NCBI GenBank assembly: GCA_027214385.1
Contig: JAPVXR010000002.1
Span: 372,001-436,000 of the forward strand
Reading direction: 5' to 3'
Length of the DNA: 64,000 nucleotides
Origin: Cryomorphaceae bacterium 1068
Lineage (GTDB): Bacteria > Bacteroidota > Bacteroidia > Flavobacteriales_D > Cryomorphaceae
Part shown: in pieces, positions 25,085 to 34,637 of the stretch
Layout of the letters: each line of letters opens with the position of its first letter
Position numbering within the stretch: position 1 is the stretch's first letter
Program-made: the position numbers and the translations under genes
Notes under the pieces: generated by a model
Databases searched by the model: none
Seen by the model: the letters and a program-made list of their open reading frames with translations, nothing else
Told to the model about the DNA's origin: nothing

Positions 25085-28000
25085 CTAGACTTGGCTAACT
25101 GCCTTGCCGTGGCATTGCTTGTATTTTTTTCCACTACCACACGGACAAGGATCGTTTCGACCTATTTTCTTTTCAGCTCTTACAGGTTCAGTTTTAACCG
25201 GAGGAGGTGGTGCTTGTCTCGTTGGACCACCTTGTCTCCCATTTGATGGAGCTGCTTGCTCAACTCTGGGGCGGCTCGTTTGCAATCTGCTCGAGTCGTC
25301 CTTGGCTGTTGTTGTCCGATTTGTCGTTTGAACCTGATCTGTCCTTCCCGGTAATGCAGCCTTAGAAAGGAATGAAACAACTTCCTTGCTCACTCTTCCG
25401 ATCATCTTTTTGAATAATTCAAATGACTCGAATTTGTAAATTAGAAGTGGATCTTTTTGCTCGAATCGGGCATTTTGAACCGATTGACGCAAGTCATCCA
25501 TTTCACGTAGGTGCTCCTTCCATTCGTTGTCTATGATGGAAAGTGTAACGCTCTTCTCCAAAGAGTTTCGAAGGATTTTCCCCTCGCTCTCCAGACATTT
25601 TTCAATGTTGGCGACAATTTGTAGTGATCGTTTACCATCTGAAAATGGAATTGCAATGTTCTCGAAATTATTCTCCTTTTGATGTACCTGCTTGATCACA
25701 GGCATAGCCGAAGTAGTTACCGCTTCCATGCGGCGCTTGTATCCCTCACGAGCTTGCTTGTAAATCGTCTCGGTAAGTTCAGGTGCTTTTGCTCCAACGA
25801 AATCATCCTCAGAGATAGGTGAGTCCATTCCAAAATATTGCAGTAAATCCATTTTGAAGCCTTCATAATCCTTGGCCTCTTGGTTGTTTATTACAACCTG
25901 TTCAGCCAAGTCACGGAACATATTCTGGATGTCCAGCTCCAATCGATCTCCAAAGAGGGCATGCTTGCGTCTTTTGTAGATTACTTCGCGTTGTGAGTTC
26001 ATCACATCGTCGTATTCCAAAAGGCGCTTTCGAATTCCAAAGTTGTTTTCTTCAACCTTGCGTTGTGCTCGCTCTATTGATTTGGTGATCATAGAATGCT
26101 GGATCACCTCACCTTCCTCAAGTCCCAATCGGTCCATCATTTTGGCAATTCGGTCAGAACCGAAAAGACGCATCAAATCATCTTCCAGTGAAATGTAGAA
26201 CTGTGACGATCCGGGATCTCCTTGTCGACCAGCTCGACCTCGTAGCTGACGGTCTACACGACGAGAGTCATGCTTTTCCGTACCGACTATCGCTAGTCCT
26301 CCTGCTTCTTTTACTCCTTCGCGTAATTTAATGTCAGTACCACGACCAGCCATATTGGTGGCTATTGTTACCGCGCTGGGGCGACCCGCTTCAGCCACTA
26401 CATCTGCTTCTCGAGCATGGAGTTTCGCGTTAAGCACGTTGTGTTCAATTCCGCGCATCTTCAAAGATCGACTCAAAAATTCCGATACTTCTACCGATGT
26501 TGTTCCGACCAGTACCGGTCTTCCTGCTTTCGATAGCTCTACTATCTCGTCAATAGAAGCATTGTATTTTTCTCGCTTCGTTTTGTAAACCTTATCTTCT
26601 CTATCTTCTCTTGCGATAGGTCGATTGGTCGGGATGATCATCACATCCAGTTTGTAGATATCCCAAAGTTCGCCCGCTTCCGTTTCGGCTGTACCCGTCA
26701 TCCCTGACAATTTGTGGTACATCCTAAAGTAGTTTTGAAGAGTTACGGTCGCATAGGTCTGCGTGGCATCTTCAATTTTTACATTCTCTTTTGATTCGAT
26801 TGCCTGGTGAAGCCCATCGCTATATCGGCGACCCTCCATGATACGACCGGTCTGCTCATCAACGATTTTCACCTTATTGTCCATCACTACATAGTCTACA
26901 TCTTTCTCAAATAGACTGTAAGATTTGAGCAATTGGTTGATGGTGTGAATTCGCTCTGCCTTTACAGAGTAATTTCGCATCAGCTCATCCTTCTGCTTCA
27001 CTTTCTCCTCATCCGAAACTTCTGCATTGTCAATATTCATCATGAGAGTACCCATGTCAGGAAGAATAAAGAAGTCCGCGTCTTCCGTATTCGAAGAAAT
27101 CAGATCAGTACCTTTTTCGGTGAGCTCGATACCATTACTCTTCTCGTCAATGGTGAAGTATAGCTCAGCGTCTGCCTTGGGCATCTCCTTCTCGTTGTCC
27201 TGTAGGTAGTAGCCTTCAGTCTTGAGTAGCAACTGCTTGATACCCGGCTGACTCAAGTACTTGATGAGCGCCTTGTTTTTAGGCAAACCTCTGAAAGCTC
27301 TAAAAAGCGATAGACTCCCTTCGTTGAGCTCTTCTTTTGATGCGCTTTTCTCATCGGGGTTTCCGATTTTCTTTTTGGCTTCTGCCAAAAGGCCCGTGAC
27401 CAATTTCTTCTGAGCATTGTAGAGCTTTTCAACCTTTGGTTTGAGGTCATTAAAGAGGTGCTCATCTCCTTTTGGAGTAGGCCCTGAAATGATCAGTGGT
27501 GTTCGAGCATCGTCAATCAACACCGAATCGACCTCATCGACGATAGCATAGTGGTGTTTGCGCTGAACCAATCGGTCAGGACTACTGGCCATGTTATCAC
27601 GCAAGTAGTCAAATCCAAACTCGTTATTTGTTCCAAACGTAATATCAGATTTGTACGCCTTGCGTCTCTCATCGCTATTGGGCTGATGCTTATCGATACA
27701 GTCTACCGAAAGACCATGAAATTCGTAAATCGGACCCATCCACTCTGAGTCACGTCGGGCGAGGTAATCATTCACTGTTACAAGGTGAACTCCCTTCCCG
27801 GTCAAGGCATTTAAATAAACAGGTAGGGTGGCCACAAGGGTTTTACCTTCTCCTGTTTGCATCTCGGCTACTTTTCCTTCGTGTAGTGCTATACCACCGA
27901 TCAGTTGTACATCGTAGTGTACCATGTCCCACTTGATCTCGCTTCCTGCTGCTAGCCATGAGTTTTTCCAAATGGCTTTTTCGCCGTCAATAAGAATGCT

Positions 28001-28444
28001 TCCTTTTGAGGCGGCTAAGTCACGATCAAAATCTGTAGCTGTAACTTCTATTCGTTCGTTTTCCTTGAATCTCTTTGCTGTTTGTTTTACGACAGCAAAC
28101 GCCTCAGGGAGAATGTCTAAGAGTACTTCTTCAATTTTATCATCCGTTTTGGCTACGATATCATCGATTTGTTTGAAGAACTCTTCTTTCTTTTCAATCT
28201 CCATTTCCGGATCGTCGTCCACTTGTTTTTGGAGTGCGCCTTTTTCTTTTTCCAGATCGTTCGTAGCTGCTTTGATCTTGGCCTTGAGCTCATTTGTTTT
28301 TGCTCTCAACTGATCGTGCGTCAAAGAGTCGAATTGTTCGTAAAACTCTTTGGTTTTGTCAACCAAAGGTTTCGCCGCTTTGACGTCTTTTTCGGATTTA
28401 TCTCCGAATAATTTCTTGAGTGTTTTAGTAACAGAACCTAGCAT
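25085..28444 (-). CDS. secA: Preprotein translocase ATPase SecA
   Basis: SecA drives preproteins through SecYEG and is needed for every exported protein in this window. The 1,119-residue product has Walker A ([11 protein letters not shown]), the [16 protein letters not shown] segment, MAGRGTDI, the [10 protein letters not shown] motif of the second RecA fold, and a C-terminal zinc motif [14 protein letters not shown] after a proline-rich linker. It is longer than the about 900 residues of E. coli SecA. Much of the excess is a charged helical insert around residues 330-420, between the DDARTPLI segment and the ELTEKG segment. Bacteroidota SecA proteins are commonly long. A -7-like TACCTTTA lies at 28481-28488. 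Confidence 0.97.
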   Translation of the reverse strand: MLGSVTKTLKKLFGDKSEKDVKAAKPLVDKTKEFYEQFDSLTHDQLRAKTNELKAKIKAATNDLEKEKGALQKQVDDDPEMEIEKKEEFFKQIDDIVAKTDDKIEEVLLDILPEAFAVVKQTAKRFKENERIEVTATDFDRDLAASKGSILIDGEKAIWKNSWLAAGSEIKWDMVHYDVQLIGGIALHEGKVAEMQTGEGKTLVATLPVYLNALTGKGVHLVTVNDYLARRDSEWMGPIYEFHGLSVDCIDKHQPNSDERRKAYKSDITFGTNNEFGFDYLRDNMASSPDRLVQRKHHYAIVDEVDSVLIDDARTPLIISGPTPKGDEHLFNDLKPKVEKLYNAQKKLVTGLLAEAKKKIGNPDEKSASKEELNEGSLSLFRAFRGLPKNKALIKYLSQPGIKQLLLKTEGYYLQDNEKEMPKADAELYFTIDEKSNGIELTEKGTDLISSNTEDADFFILPDMGTLMMNIDNAEVSDEEKVKQKDELMRNYSVKAERIHTINQLLKSYSLFEKDVDYVVMDNKVKIVDEQTGRIMEGRRYSDGLHQAIESKENVKIEDATQTYATVTLQNYFRMYHKLSGMTGTAETEAGELWDIYKLDVMIIPTNRPIAREDREDKVYKTKREKYNASIDEIVELSKAGRPVLVGTTSVEVSEFLSRSLKMRGIEHNVLNAKLHAREADVVAEAGRPSAVTIATNMAGRGTDIKLREGVKEAGGLAIVGTEKHDSRRVDRQLRGRAGRQGDPGSSQFYISLEDDLMRLFGSDRIAKMMDRLGLEEGEVIQHSMITKSIERAQRKVEENNFGIRKRLLEYDDVMNSQREVIYKRRKHALFGDRLELDIQNMFRDLAEQVVINNQEAKDYEGFKMDLLQYFGMDSPISEDDFVGAKAPELTETIYKQAREGYKRRMEAVTTSAMPVIKQVHQKENNFENIAIPFSDGKRSLQIVANIEKCLESEGKILRNSLEKSVTLSIIDNEWKEHLREMDDLRQSVQNARFEQKDPLLIYKFESFELFKKMIGRVSKEVVSFLSKAALPGRTDQVQTTNRTTTAKDDSSRLQTSRPRVEQAAPSNGRQGGPTRQAPPPPVKTEPVRAEKKIGRNDPCPCGSGKKYKQCHGKAVSQV

Positions 28445-28576
28445 AGGTGTAATCTTAATTTCGATTTTTCATCGGGAGCCTAAAGGTACCCAATTCCTCT
28501 TTATGAAATCTTAGTTTCAACTGTTCAGCCATACTCACAAAGCATACCGAATAATATCAACGTGCCAAAATGGCGG

Positions 28577-28607
28577 AAAACAAAAACCCACGACTTGGCG
28601 TGGGTTT
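28577..28607 (-). terminator. Terminator of the DUF2795 gene
   Basis: AAACCCACG pairs with CGTGGGTTT around a six-base loop; read on the minus strand it is followed by TTTTTGTTTT. It lies 25 bases after the DUF2795 stop and upstream of secA, so it separates the two units. Confidence 0.85.
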
Positions 28608-28631
28608 AAATCAAGGATGATTTGAAATTCT

Positions 28632-28853
28632 TTAATATTCATCTTCATTAAAGAAGAAGTCCTCTTTAGTTGGATAATCGGGCCAAATGTCTTCGATAGT
28701 TTCGTAGCTCTCGCCGATTTCTTCGATTTCTTGAAGGTTCTCCACAACTTCCATAGGAGCACCGGTTCTCATGGCAAAATCAATTAATTCGTCTTTCGTG
28801 GCAGGCCACGGTGCGTCTTCGAGGTAAGATGCTAATTCTAATGTCCAGTACAT
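28632..28853 (-). CDS. DUF2795 small protein
   Basis: The 73-residue acidic protein matches the Bacteroidota DUF2795 family: MYWTLELASYLEDAPWPATKDELIDFAMRTGAP, followed by a helical segment and an acidic aromatic tail (PTKEDFFFNEDEY). It has no signal peptide or membrane segment, so it is cytoplasmic. Its function is unknown. It has its own consensus promoter and terminator and therefore looks like an independently expressed small protein. Confidence 0.9.
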   Translation of the reverse strand: MYWTLELASYLEDAPWPATKDELIDFAMRTGAPMEVVENLQEIEEIGESYETIEDIWPDYPTKEDFFFNEDEY

Positions 28854-28887
28854 AGTGAAGTCGTTTTGACGGTATTTTCGATTTTTG

Positions 28888-28917
28888 CAAAAGTAGTTTT
28901 TTTACTTTCACAATCAA
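28888..28917 (-). promoter_or_regulatory. Promoter of the DUF2795 gene (TTG - 19 nt - TACTTTTG)
   Basis: On the minus strand TTG (28917-28915) and an exact TACTTTTG (28895-28888) are 19 nt apart, with the ATG 34 bases beyond the -7 element. Confidence 0.7.
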
Positions 28918-28962
28918 GTGTTTTTACTGTTTTCTAAAAAGCTGTTAATCAATATTTAATAT

Positions 28963-29508
28963 TCAGCTACTCTTCCAAGGAATCTCTTCGGCTCCAAGGT
29001 CTTTTGCCAACTTCCTACTTAATACAAAGAAAAAGTCGGATAACCTATTTAAATAGACCGGAATCTCAGGGGGGACATCGCTTTCGTCCTTCAAGTGGAG
29101 AACGATTCTTTCTGCTCTTCGACAAATGCATCTAGCTACGTGTGCCTGAGCCACCGAAGGATGTCCACCAGGAAGAACAAAATTTCTCATGGGAGGTAGA
29201 TCATCTTCCATGTTGTCAATCTTTGTTTCGAGATAAACGGTGTCTTCTTCTGAAAGTTTCGGAATTTTGAATTTCGGTTCGCCTGGCTCAGAGGCCAACT
29301 GCGAGCCGACGATGAACAGCTTATTCTGAATTTCGATCAATACCTCAGCTATTCCTGTAGGTAATTCCATTGATCGCAGCATTCCCACGGCCGTATTTAG
29401 TTCATCAACGGTCCCGTACGACTCAATTCTGAGATGATATTTTGCAACTCTGGATCCACCGAGTAGAGAGGTTTTGCCCTCGTCACCGGTTTTGGTATAA
29501 ATCTTCAT
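28963..29508 (-). CDS. Cob(I)alamin adenosyltransferase, PduO type
   Basis: The 181-residue enzyme transfers the adenosyl group of ATP to reduced cobalamin. PduO-family signatures are the N-terminal KIYTKTGDEGKTSLLGGSRV ATP site (2-21), SYGTVDELN, and the helical block FVLPGGHPSVAQAHVARCICRRAER (about 120-144) with the Arg residues of the active site. The MKIYTKTGD start is the family's normal N-terminus; a longer in-frame form would run into the upstream ABC ATPase gene. No cobalamin riboswitch is visible. It lies 64 bases after the ABC gene on the same strand. Confidence 0.92.
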   Translation of the reverse strand: MKIYTKTGDEGKTSLLGGSRVAKYHLRIESYGTVDELNTAVGMLRSMELPTGIAEVLIEIQNKLFIVGSQLASEPGEPKFKIPKLSEEDTVYLETKIDNMEDDLPPMRNFVLPGGHPSVAQAHVARCICRRAERIVLHLKDESDVPPEIPVYLNRLSDFFFVLSRKLAKDLGAEEIPWKSS

Positions 29509-29572
29509 GTAAAAATGGTTTAAGGGCTTAACGGCAAAACCGCAAACTTGTTCTACGAAATGAGCAGAGGCA

Positions 29573-30268
29573 TTACGCAATGGCGACTTTAGTATCGGTT
29601 TCAATCACCCCATCACGAAGTCTGACGATTCGCTTAGCGTGTTCGGCGATGTCCTCTTCATGCGTTACCAAAATGATGGTGTTTCCTGCTTTATGGATAT
29701 CATCGAGGAGCCCCATGATTTCATAAGACGTTTTCGTATCTAGATTTCCGGTCGGCTCATCGGCTAAAATGATCGAAGGATTATTTACCAAAGCTCTGGC
29801 AACGGCTACTCTTTGGCGCTGTCCCCCTGAAAGCTCATTCGGTTTGTGGTCCATTCGGTCTTGTAGTCCAACCTGTTCCAATACTTCCTCTGCACGTTCC
29901 GTGCGCTGTGTTTTTCCAACACCTTTGTAAATCAGGGGCAAGGCTACATTTTCCAGAGCGGAATAACGTGGCAAGAGATTAAACGTTTGAAAGACAAAGC
30001 CAATTTCGCGGTTTCGAATGTCTGCCAATTCGTCATCATCCATGTGGCTTACATCGTTTTGATTGAGCAAATACTTTCCTCGGCTGGGTGTGTCAAGACA
30101 GCCCAAGATGTTCATTAGAGTGGATTTCCCGCTACCCGAAGGGCCCATCAAGGCCACAAATTCGCTCTTGTCGATTTCCAGATCTACTGTTCGAAGGGCG
30201 TGAACCTCCTGCGAACCTACTTGGTAAATCTTCGCAAGGTCTTCTACTTTTATAATGGGTGTGCTCAT
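29573..30268 (-). CDS. ABC transporter ATPase, LolD/MacB family
   Basis: The 231-residue ATPase has Walker [10 protein letters not shown] (42-50), the Q-loop region [10 protein letters not shown], signature LSGGQ (146-150), Walker B IILADEP (166-172) and the switch His in LVTHEED. The [18 protein letters not shown] start and FQTFNLLP block are typical of the LolD/MacB/FtsE-like group, which energises lipoprotein release or efflux through a separate permease. No FtsX-like permease gene is nearby, so the partner is unknown. Its ATG overlaps the stop of the upstream methyltransferase gene by four bases. Confidence 0.92.
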   Translation of the reverse strand: MSTPIIKVEDLAKIYQVGSQEVHALRTVDLEIDKSEFVALMGPSGSGKSTLMNILGCLDTPSRGKYLLNQNDVSHMDDDELADIRNREIGFVFQTFNLLPRYSALENVALPLIYKGVGKTQRTERAEEVLEQVGLQDRMDHKPNELSGGQRQRVAVARALVNNPSIILADEPTGNLDTKTSYEIMGLLDDIHKAGNTIILVTHEEDIAEHAKRIVRLRDGVIETDTKVAIA

Positions 30269-31038
30269 AATCGTATAATAAAGTGTTCTGCTTCTGTTCT
30301 GTCCTTTCGGAAAAACACTAAGCCAAGATCAAATAAATCAATAGTCAAAGTCACGGTTTTGTTCTGCTTAATTGTATTCCAAGCTCCTTCCATTTCCTGA
30401 GACCAATGGATATCGCCAAAGGCTAAAACAGAATTCTCTGTGGTTTTTTCCAATACTGTTTGAAAGTAGTTCAAGGTAGGTTGTTTCCTGTGATTTCCAT
30501 CAATGTAAGCGAAATCTACCGTTGGCATTTTGGCCAATGCCAAATCTAATGTATCCTCGAATCTTCCTTCAATTATTTCAGCCTCCAAGCCAATCTTTTG
30601 CAAATTTTTAACGGCGATAGAGGCCAATGATGGATCTCCTTCAAGACTTATTACTCTTGCGTTTGGGTTGGCGGCAGTCAAATATGCTGTGGTGATCCCG
30701 AGATTTGTCCCTAACTCCAATACATTATTCAAGTTCAAAAAAGAGATCAGACGCTGCATTAGTTGAGCCATGGCAGTGGGGGAGGAGCTTGTTTTCGCTA
30801 TCTCGGAAATCGATCGTTCGTAGCCTTTGTATATTCGTGAACCTGCCCCGTAGTCAACCAATTCAATCAAGGTCTGATCTCGAAGCAATTCTTTTCGAAC
30901 TGCCTCTATTTCCTCAGCTTTCTTTGTGGAGCTTTTATAAAAGACCTCTTCACTCAGATTGTACACAAAAGGCGAATGTACTCCGTGGCGTTTTTTCGCT
31001 TTGAGACGGTAGTTCAGATATGCCTTAGCCATACGCAT
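30265..31038 (-). CDS. Class I SAM-dependent methyltransferase
   Basis: The 257-residue protein has a Rossmann methyltransferase core: motif [16 protein letters not shown], an acidic end of strand 2 (ISLEGDPS), and [19 protein letters not shown], the DGNH segment of the O-methyltransferase/SAM_MT24-like group. The N-terminal about 80 residues ([16 protein letters not shown]) form a conserved lead found in Bacteroidota homologues. Substrate unknown. The downstream ABC ATPase overlaps by four bases. A -7-like TACTTTCG (31050-31043, minus) precedes the gene, and the start may be the third codon (ATG at 31032). Confidence 0.82.
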   Translation of the reverse strand: MRMAKAYLNYRLKAKKRHGVHSPFVYNLSEEVFYKSSTKKAEEIEAVRKELLRDQTLIELVDYGAGSRIYKGYERSISEIAKTSSSPTAMAQLMQRLISFLNLNNVLELGTNLGITTAYLTAANPNARVISLEGDPSLASIAVKNLQKIGLEAEIIEGRFEDTLDLALAKMPTVDFAYIDGNHRKQPTLNYFQTVLEKTTENSVLAFGDIHWSQEMEGAWNTIKQNKTVTLTIDLFDLGLVFFRKDRTEAEHFIIRL

Positions 31039-31050
31039 ATTGCGAAAGTA

Positions 31051-31286
31051 GGTTGTTTAGACGTTATCTAGAACTGAATTCCTCTATTCGGAAACGGAGT
31101 GGGATGATCGGGTGGGAAAAAGGTTTAGTGGATGATTGGTAGTAAACTGACCGAAGGATTAATCTCATTGATCCTATTCATCGGAGGCCCTGGTGCTCAT
31201 GGAAAACAAAACCTCTGCTTCGCTGAGGTTTACTTTTTTGCGTCCGAAAATTTTGCTCTGAGCGAGCTCAGCAAAAAGTTTGGGCA
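31051..31286. other. Non-coding gap with two strong hairpins
   Basis: No convincing gene is present between the methyltransferase start and the tRNA-Val terminator. It holds two hairpins. AAACCTC (31208-31214) pairs with GAGGTTT and is followed by ACTTTTTTG. TTTTG...CTGAGC (31251-31263) pairs with GCTCAG...CAAAA (31266-31276). A 60-residue open frame from 31132 has no family resemblance and runs through both hairpins, so I do not call it. The first hairpin could terminate a short plus-strand RNA, but no exact TANNTTTG element was found for one. Confidence 0.4.
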
Positions 31287-31314
31287 CAAAAAACCCCGAC
31301 TGTGGTCGGGGTAG
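31287..31314 (-). terminator. Terminator of tRNA-Val
   Basis: Read on the minus strand, TACCCCGAC pairs with GTCGGGGTT around a short loop and is followed by a T run (complement of the A run at 31288-31293). It starts ten bases after the tRNA. Confidence 0.88.
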
Positions 31315-31323
31315 TTTTTCTTG

Positions 31324-31398
31324 TGGGCGATGTAGGATTCGAACCTACGACCCCCTGCTTGTAAGGCAGGTGCTCTGAACCAACTGAGCTAATCGCCC
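31324..31398 (-). tRNA. tRNA-Val (anticodon TAC)
   Basis: On the minus strand the acceptor stem GGGCGAT pairs with ATCGCCC. The D arm is GCTCAGTTGGTTCAGAGC. The anticodon stem CCTGC/GCAGG holds loop CTTACAA with anticodon TAC, and the T arm GTAGGTTCGAATCCTAC is perfect. Discriminator A; CCA not encoded. Own promoter and terminator. Confidence 0.96.
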
Positions 31399-31416
31399 TT
31401 TTTGTTTTCGGGAGTG

Positions 31417-31446
31417 CAAATATAGATGATTTTTTATCGTAGCAAA
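31417..31446 (-). promoter_or_regulatory. Promoter of tRNA-Val (TTTG - 18 nt - TATATTTG)
   Basis: On the minus strand TTTG (31446-31443) and an exact TATATTTG (31424-31417) are 18 nt apart, ending 18 bases before the mature tRNA. The -33 box lies close to the folC stop. Confidence 0.82.
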
Positions 31447-31476
31447 CTGTAGAAGAAAAAAAAATTGGCTGAGGAC

Positions 31477-32694
31477 TCAAATTACTTCTGCAACAACAAA
31501 AACACTTCCTCCAACAAAAATGAGATCGTTGAGCTGCGCTTCTTTTTTAGCGGTTTCCAATGCTATGGAAACTGAAGGGTATACCTTTCCGACCAGAGCT
31601 TGTTTGCTTCCTTCATTAGCGAGTTCTTCAGCGTCTTTTCCGCGAGGCACATCAGCTTTGCACCAATAGTAGGTAGCCGATTTGGGCAGGAGGGATAAAA
31701 TGGTCTTAGAATCCTTGTCACCGACCATTCCCCAGACAACATGCAATCGAACGTAAGTCTGCTTGCGCAAATGATCAACCACCTGTTGAACGCCTGCTTC
31801 GTTGTGTCCCACATCTGTAATTACCGTAGGCATTTCACCAATCACTTCCCATCGGCCTCTCAATCCTGTTTGCAAAACAACTGAATTTGCGCCTCCCTCG
31901 ACTTTTTCTTGTGGAAGCTCCCAAGCTTTTTCGCGCATGGCTCGGACTGCCATCGCTACCGTGCGCATATTTTCCCGCTGATACGACCCTTGAAGATCAG
32001 TATCAAGCATAGGTGAATTGGCAAATACGTCATAATGAGGAGCGCCTTTTTTTGCGGCTATATTCTCCAACACTTCCCTAACGGAATATGTATTCTCGCC
32101 AATAACAACGGGTACTCCTTTTTTAATAATTCCGCCTTTCTCTGAGGCAATCAGTTCTATGGTATCGCCTAAAAACTGCTGATGGTCTTTGCTAATATGT
32201 GTGATCACAGATACTTCGGGCATCACCACATTGGTTGAGTCCAAGCGTCCACCCATCCCGACTTCCAGAATCGCGATATCGACTTCTTCATCGGCAAAGT
32301 AGGAGAAGCCCATCGCGCAGGTCAGTTCGAAAAAGGATGGCTTTAAATCATGGTTGCCGTTTTTGAATTTCTCCACAAAGTTGACGACGTAATCTTCAGA
32401 GATCATCTCTCCGTTGATCTTGACGCGTTCTCGGTAATCTTTGAGATGAGGTGAAGTGAATAATCCTGTTTTGTATCCACAAGCTTGAAAAATTGAAGCT
32501 AGAGCATGTGCCACCGATCCTTTGCCGTTGGTTCCCGCCACATGCACAGATTTGAACTTGTGTTGGGGGTTGTCGTAGATTTCGCAAATAGCAAGAGTAT
32601 TGGATAAATCGGCTTTGTAAGCCGCTGCTCCCACCCGCTGAAACATGGGGAGTTGACTAAACAAATAATCAACCGTTTCGGAGTACGTCATCAC
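31477..32694 (-). CDS. folC: Folylpolyglutamate synthase / dihydrofolate synthase
   Basis: The 405-residue Mur-ligase-type enzyme adds glutamate to dihydropteroate or folates using ATP. It shows the P-loop VAGTNGKGSVAHAL, the GLFTSPHLKDYRERVKING segment specific to FolC, LEVGMGGRLDSTN and VISHISKDHQ-type residues (VITHISKDHQQFLG), and a C-terminal domain with GLRGRWEVI and TDVGHNEAG. Length is typical. Its start overlaps the stop of the upstream TonB gene by four bases, placing it at the end of the exbB-exbD-tonB-folC unit. Confidence 0.94.
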   Translation of the reverse strand: MMTYSETVDYLFSQLPMFQRVGAAAYKADLSNTLAICEIYDNPQHKFKSVHVAGTNGKGSVAHALASIFQACGYKTGLFTSPHLKDYRERVKINGEMISEDYVVNFVEKFKNGNHDLKPSFFELTCAMGFSYFADEEVDIAILEVGMGGRLDSTNVVMPEVSVITHISKDHQQFLGDTIELIASEKGGIIKKGVPVVIGENTYSVREVLENIAAKKGAPHYDVFANSPMLDTDLQGSYQRENMRTVAMAVRAMREKAWELPQEKVEGGANSVVLQTGLRGRWEVIGEMPTVITDVGHNEAGVQQVVDHLRKQTYVRLHVVWGMVGDKDSKTILSLLPKSATYYWCKADVPRGKDAEELANEGSKQALVGKVYPSVSIALETAKKEAQLNDLIFVGGSVFVVAEVI

Positions 32695-33485
32695 TTGAGT
32701 TGAAAGACATATCGCACTTTTCCGCGCTGCGAAATGGCAGCATCAGGATCGCCATTGAACTTGAAGTTATTCAAGACATCATTTTTGGCCAGATTGATCA
32801 AGTATTGAGAAGTAGTATTCGATTCGCGCAGATTGGGTTGCACCTTAGTGACTTTCCCATTTTTATCTACCCAAATATTTATAACGACAATACCTTCTTC
32901 TTTGGTAGTAGATATTTTGGTTCCGTAACCGGGAAGCATGCTTCGGCCATCCAATTGCCAGCTTCCACTTCCGCTACCGATCATTCCATCGCCATCCGTG
33001 CCGTCGGGATTTCCCTGATCGCCATCACCTGTTGTTTCACCTTGGCCTGTACCTGGATTATTCGTTTCGTTTAAAGACTGAAGTGCATCATTAAGCTGAT
33101 CGCTGATGGTAGGTTTCGGCTTTGGTTTTTCAACCGGTTTCTCGGGCTTCTTTTCCTCTGCTGGTTTTGGTTTCTCTTCTTTCGGCTTTGGAACCGCGAT
33201 TTCGCTTTCCGCTTCTTCTGCTACTTCATCCACAGGGTCTTCTACTACCTCGGGTTGGCTTTCCTGCACCGTTTCTGGTTGTTGCACTTGCTGAGTAGGA
33301 CTGATAATGTCAGGACCACCTGCATCGGTATCCCAGCCGAACTCTACCGATGCGCCCGCATCTTCGGGAAGAGGATTGGGCTGTTTCAATCCAAAAAAGA
33401 TAAATAAGATCAAAGCCAAAGCATGAAATGCGATGGTTACGATGACCGCTTTGGTCTTTCTCTTCTTCTCTTCTTGAGTCTGCAT
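32691..33485 (-). CDS. TonB-like energy-transducing protein
   Basis: The 264-residue protein has one N-terminal membrane helix (about 13-33), a long Pro/Glu/Lys-rich periplasmic spacer (about 60-130, EKPKPAEEKKPEKPVEKPKPKP), a Gly/Asp-rich stretch and a C-terminal TonB-like domain (GIVVINIWVDKNGKVTKVQP). It should transmit proton-motive force from ExbB-ExbD to TonB-dependent receptors such as the one encoded earlier in this window, or act in a TolA-like manner. It starts immediately after the exbD stop and overlaps folC by four bases. Confidence 0.85.
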   Translation of the reverse strand: MQTQEEKKRKTKAVIVTIAFHALALILFIFFGLKQPNPLPEDAGASVEFGWDTDAGGPDIISPTQQVQQPETVQESQPEVVEDPVDEVAEEAESEIAVPKPKEEKPKPAEEKKPEKPVEKPKPKPTISDQLNDALQSLNETNNPGTGQGETTGDGDQGNPDGTDGDGMIGSGSGSWQLDGRSMLPGYGTKISTTKEEGIVVINIWVDKNGKVTKVQPNLRESNTTSQYLINLAKNDVLNNFKFNGDPDAAISQRGKVRYVFQLK

Positions 33486-33878
33486 TTATTCAGGCTTTGT
33501 AGCCAATACTATTTTCCACTGATTTCTTTTGGCAATATCCAAAACTTCTACGGTTCTACCTGTTGGTACTTGTTGATCAACGAAACAAATTATTCCGGGT
33601 TTTTCTACCCCTTGCAATTGCGCGGCCAAAGTGGTTTCGAGGGCCATCGGATCAATAATTTCATTGTCAACAGAGTAAATCAAGTCCTCATCTATTCTTA
33701 AGGCAATGGTCTGTTTGTCCTTCGCCCTGTTTTTGCTCACGGGCAAATCAACCGGAAGGGCATACGGACTAACCAGTGTTGATAGTATGATGAAGAAAAT
33801 CAATAGCAAGAATACCAAATCCGTCATGGACGACATGGAAAAACTTGGATCGACTTTATTTCGAGATCTCAGATCCAT
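33486..33878 (-). CDS. exbD: ExbD/TolR family biopolymer transport protein
   Basis: The 130-residue protein has a short cytoplasmic start, one TM helix (about 17-37) with the FSMSSMTDLVFLLLIFFIILSTLV pattern whose Asp is the conserved proton-coupling residue, and a periplasmic domain. It forms the channel complex with ExbB. It is five bases after exbB and directly abuts the tonB start. Confidence 0.9.
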   Translation of the reverse strand: MDLRSRNKVDPSFSMSSMTDLVFLLLIFFIILSTLVSPYALPVDLPVSKNRAKDKQTIALRIDEDLIYSVDNEIIDPMALETTLAAQLQGVEKPGIICFVDQQVPTGRTVEVLDIAKRNQWKIVLATKPE

Positions 33879-33883
33879 ATCGC

Positions 33884-34585
33884 TTATTTTCCTGGTTCTT
33901 CAAGTAAATCGATAAACTCGATTGATCTGGCTTCCATTCGGTGAACAACCTTGTCGACTTTAACTACTAAAGTATTGTAGGCGATGTATGCAATGATACC
34001 GATGATCAAACCCGCAACAGTAGTGATCATGGCTTGCATGATACCTCCTGATAATGCCGAAATTTCAACTCCTGCATCAGAAATCTTCATGGCATGAAAC
34101 GTAGAGATCATTCCTATTACAGTACCGAGGAATCCGATCATTGGAGCTGCACCGGCTACGGTCGCGAGAAGAGCCAATCCTTTTTCCAGTTTATACACCT
34201 CAAGTTTCCCGACATTTTCGATAGATGCGCTTACATCGTCCATTGGCTTGCCTACACGAGCTATACCTTTGTCCAGCATTCTGCCAATCGGAGTATTACT
34301 TGATTGGCAAAAGCTACGTGCCGCTTCTAGTTTTCCGTCACTTACGTAGTCTTTGATTCGATTCATGAAGTCTTTGTCCTCTTTCTGTGCTTTGGATATG
34401 GCCATCCACCTTTCGGCGAAGATATATATAGCCAATACCGAAAGAATGGCAAGCGGTATCATAATGTACCAGCCACCGCCTTGGAGCAATTCCAGGATAG
34501 AGAGCGTTTCTTCTGTTACTTCACCAGTAGCGAGGCTGTCAGCCGCCGCACTAGGATTGATTTGCAAAATGAAGGGTGTATTCAT
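33884..34585 (-). CDS. exbB: MotA/TolQ/ExbB proton channel family protein
   Basis: The 233-residue inner-membrane protein has three hydrophobic segments (about 34-52, 135-158 and 180-202) and the family core ALLATVAGAAPMIGFLGTVIGMISTF in the second, which lines the proton path. It opens the exbB-exbD-tonB-folC unit. A 7-of-8 -7 match (TATCCTTG, 34598-34591 on the minus strand) sits right before the start codon. Confidence 0.93.
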   Translation of the reverse strand: MNTPFILQINPSAAADSLATGEVTEETLSILELLQGGGWYIMIPLAILSVLAIYIFAERWMAISKAQKEDKDFMNRIKDYVSDGKLEAARSFCQSSNTPIGRMLDKGIARVGKPMDDVSASIENVGKLEVYKLEKGLALLATVAGAAPMIGFLGTVIGMISTFHAMKISDAGVEISALSGGIMQAMITTVAGLIIGIIAYIAYNTLVVKVDKVVHRMEARSIEFIDLLEEPGK

Positions 34586-34637
34586 GCAAACAAGGATAGT
34601 TTAGATATGGGGTATAAACGACGGGGTGGCAAACAAA

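Noticed and set aside
27924-28313. 129-residue plus-strand frame
   Set aside because: Antisense to secA; Ser/Phe-rich composition is that of a reverse reading of Lys/Glu codons.
29509-29572. Cobalamin riboswitch before the adenosyltransferase
   Set aside because: The gap is 64 bases and holds no B12-box-like sequence.
31132-31314. 60-residue plus-strand frame with GGPGAHGK, P-loop-like
   Set aside because: Runs through hairpins next to a tRNA terminator; lacks the Ser/Thr after GK and any other kinase feature.
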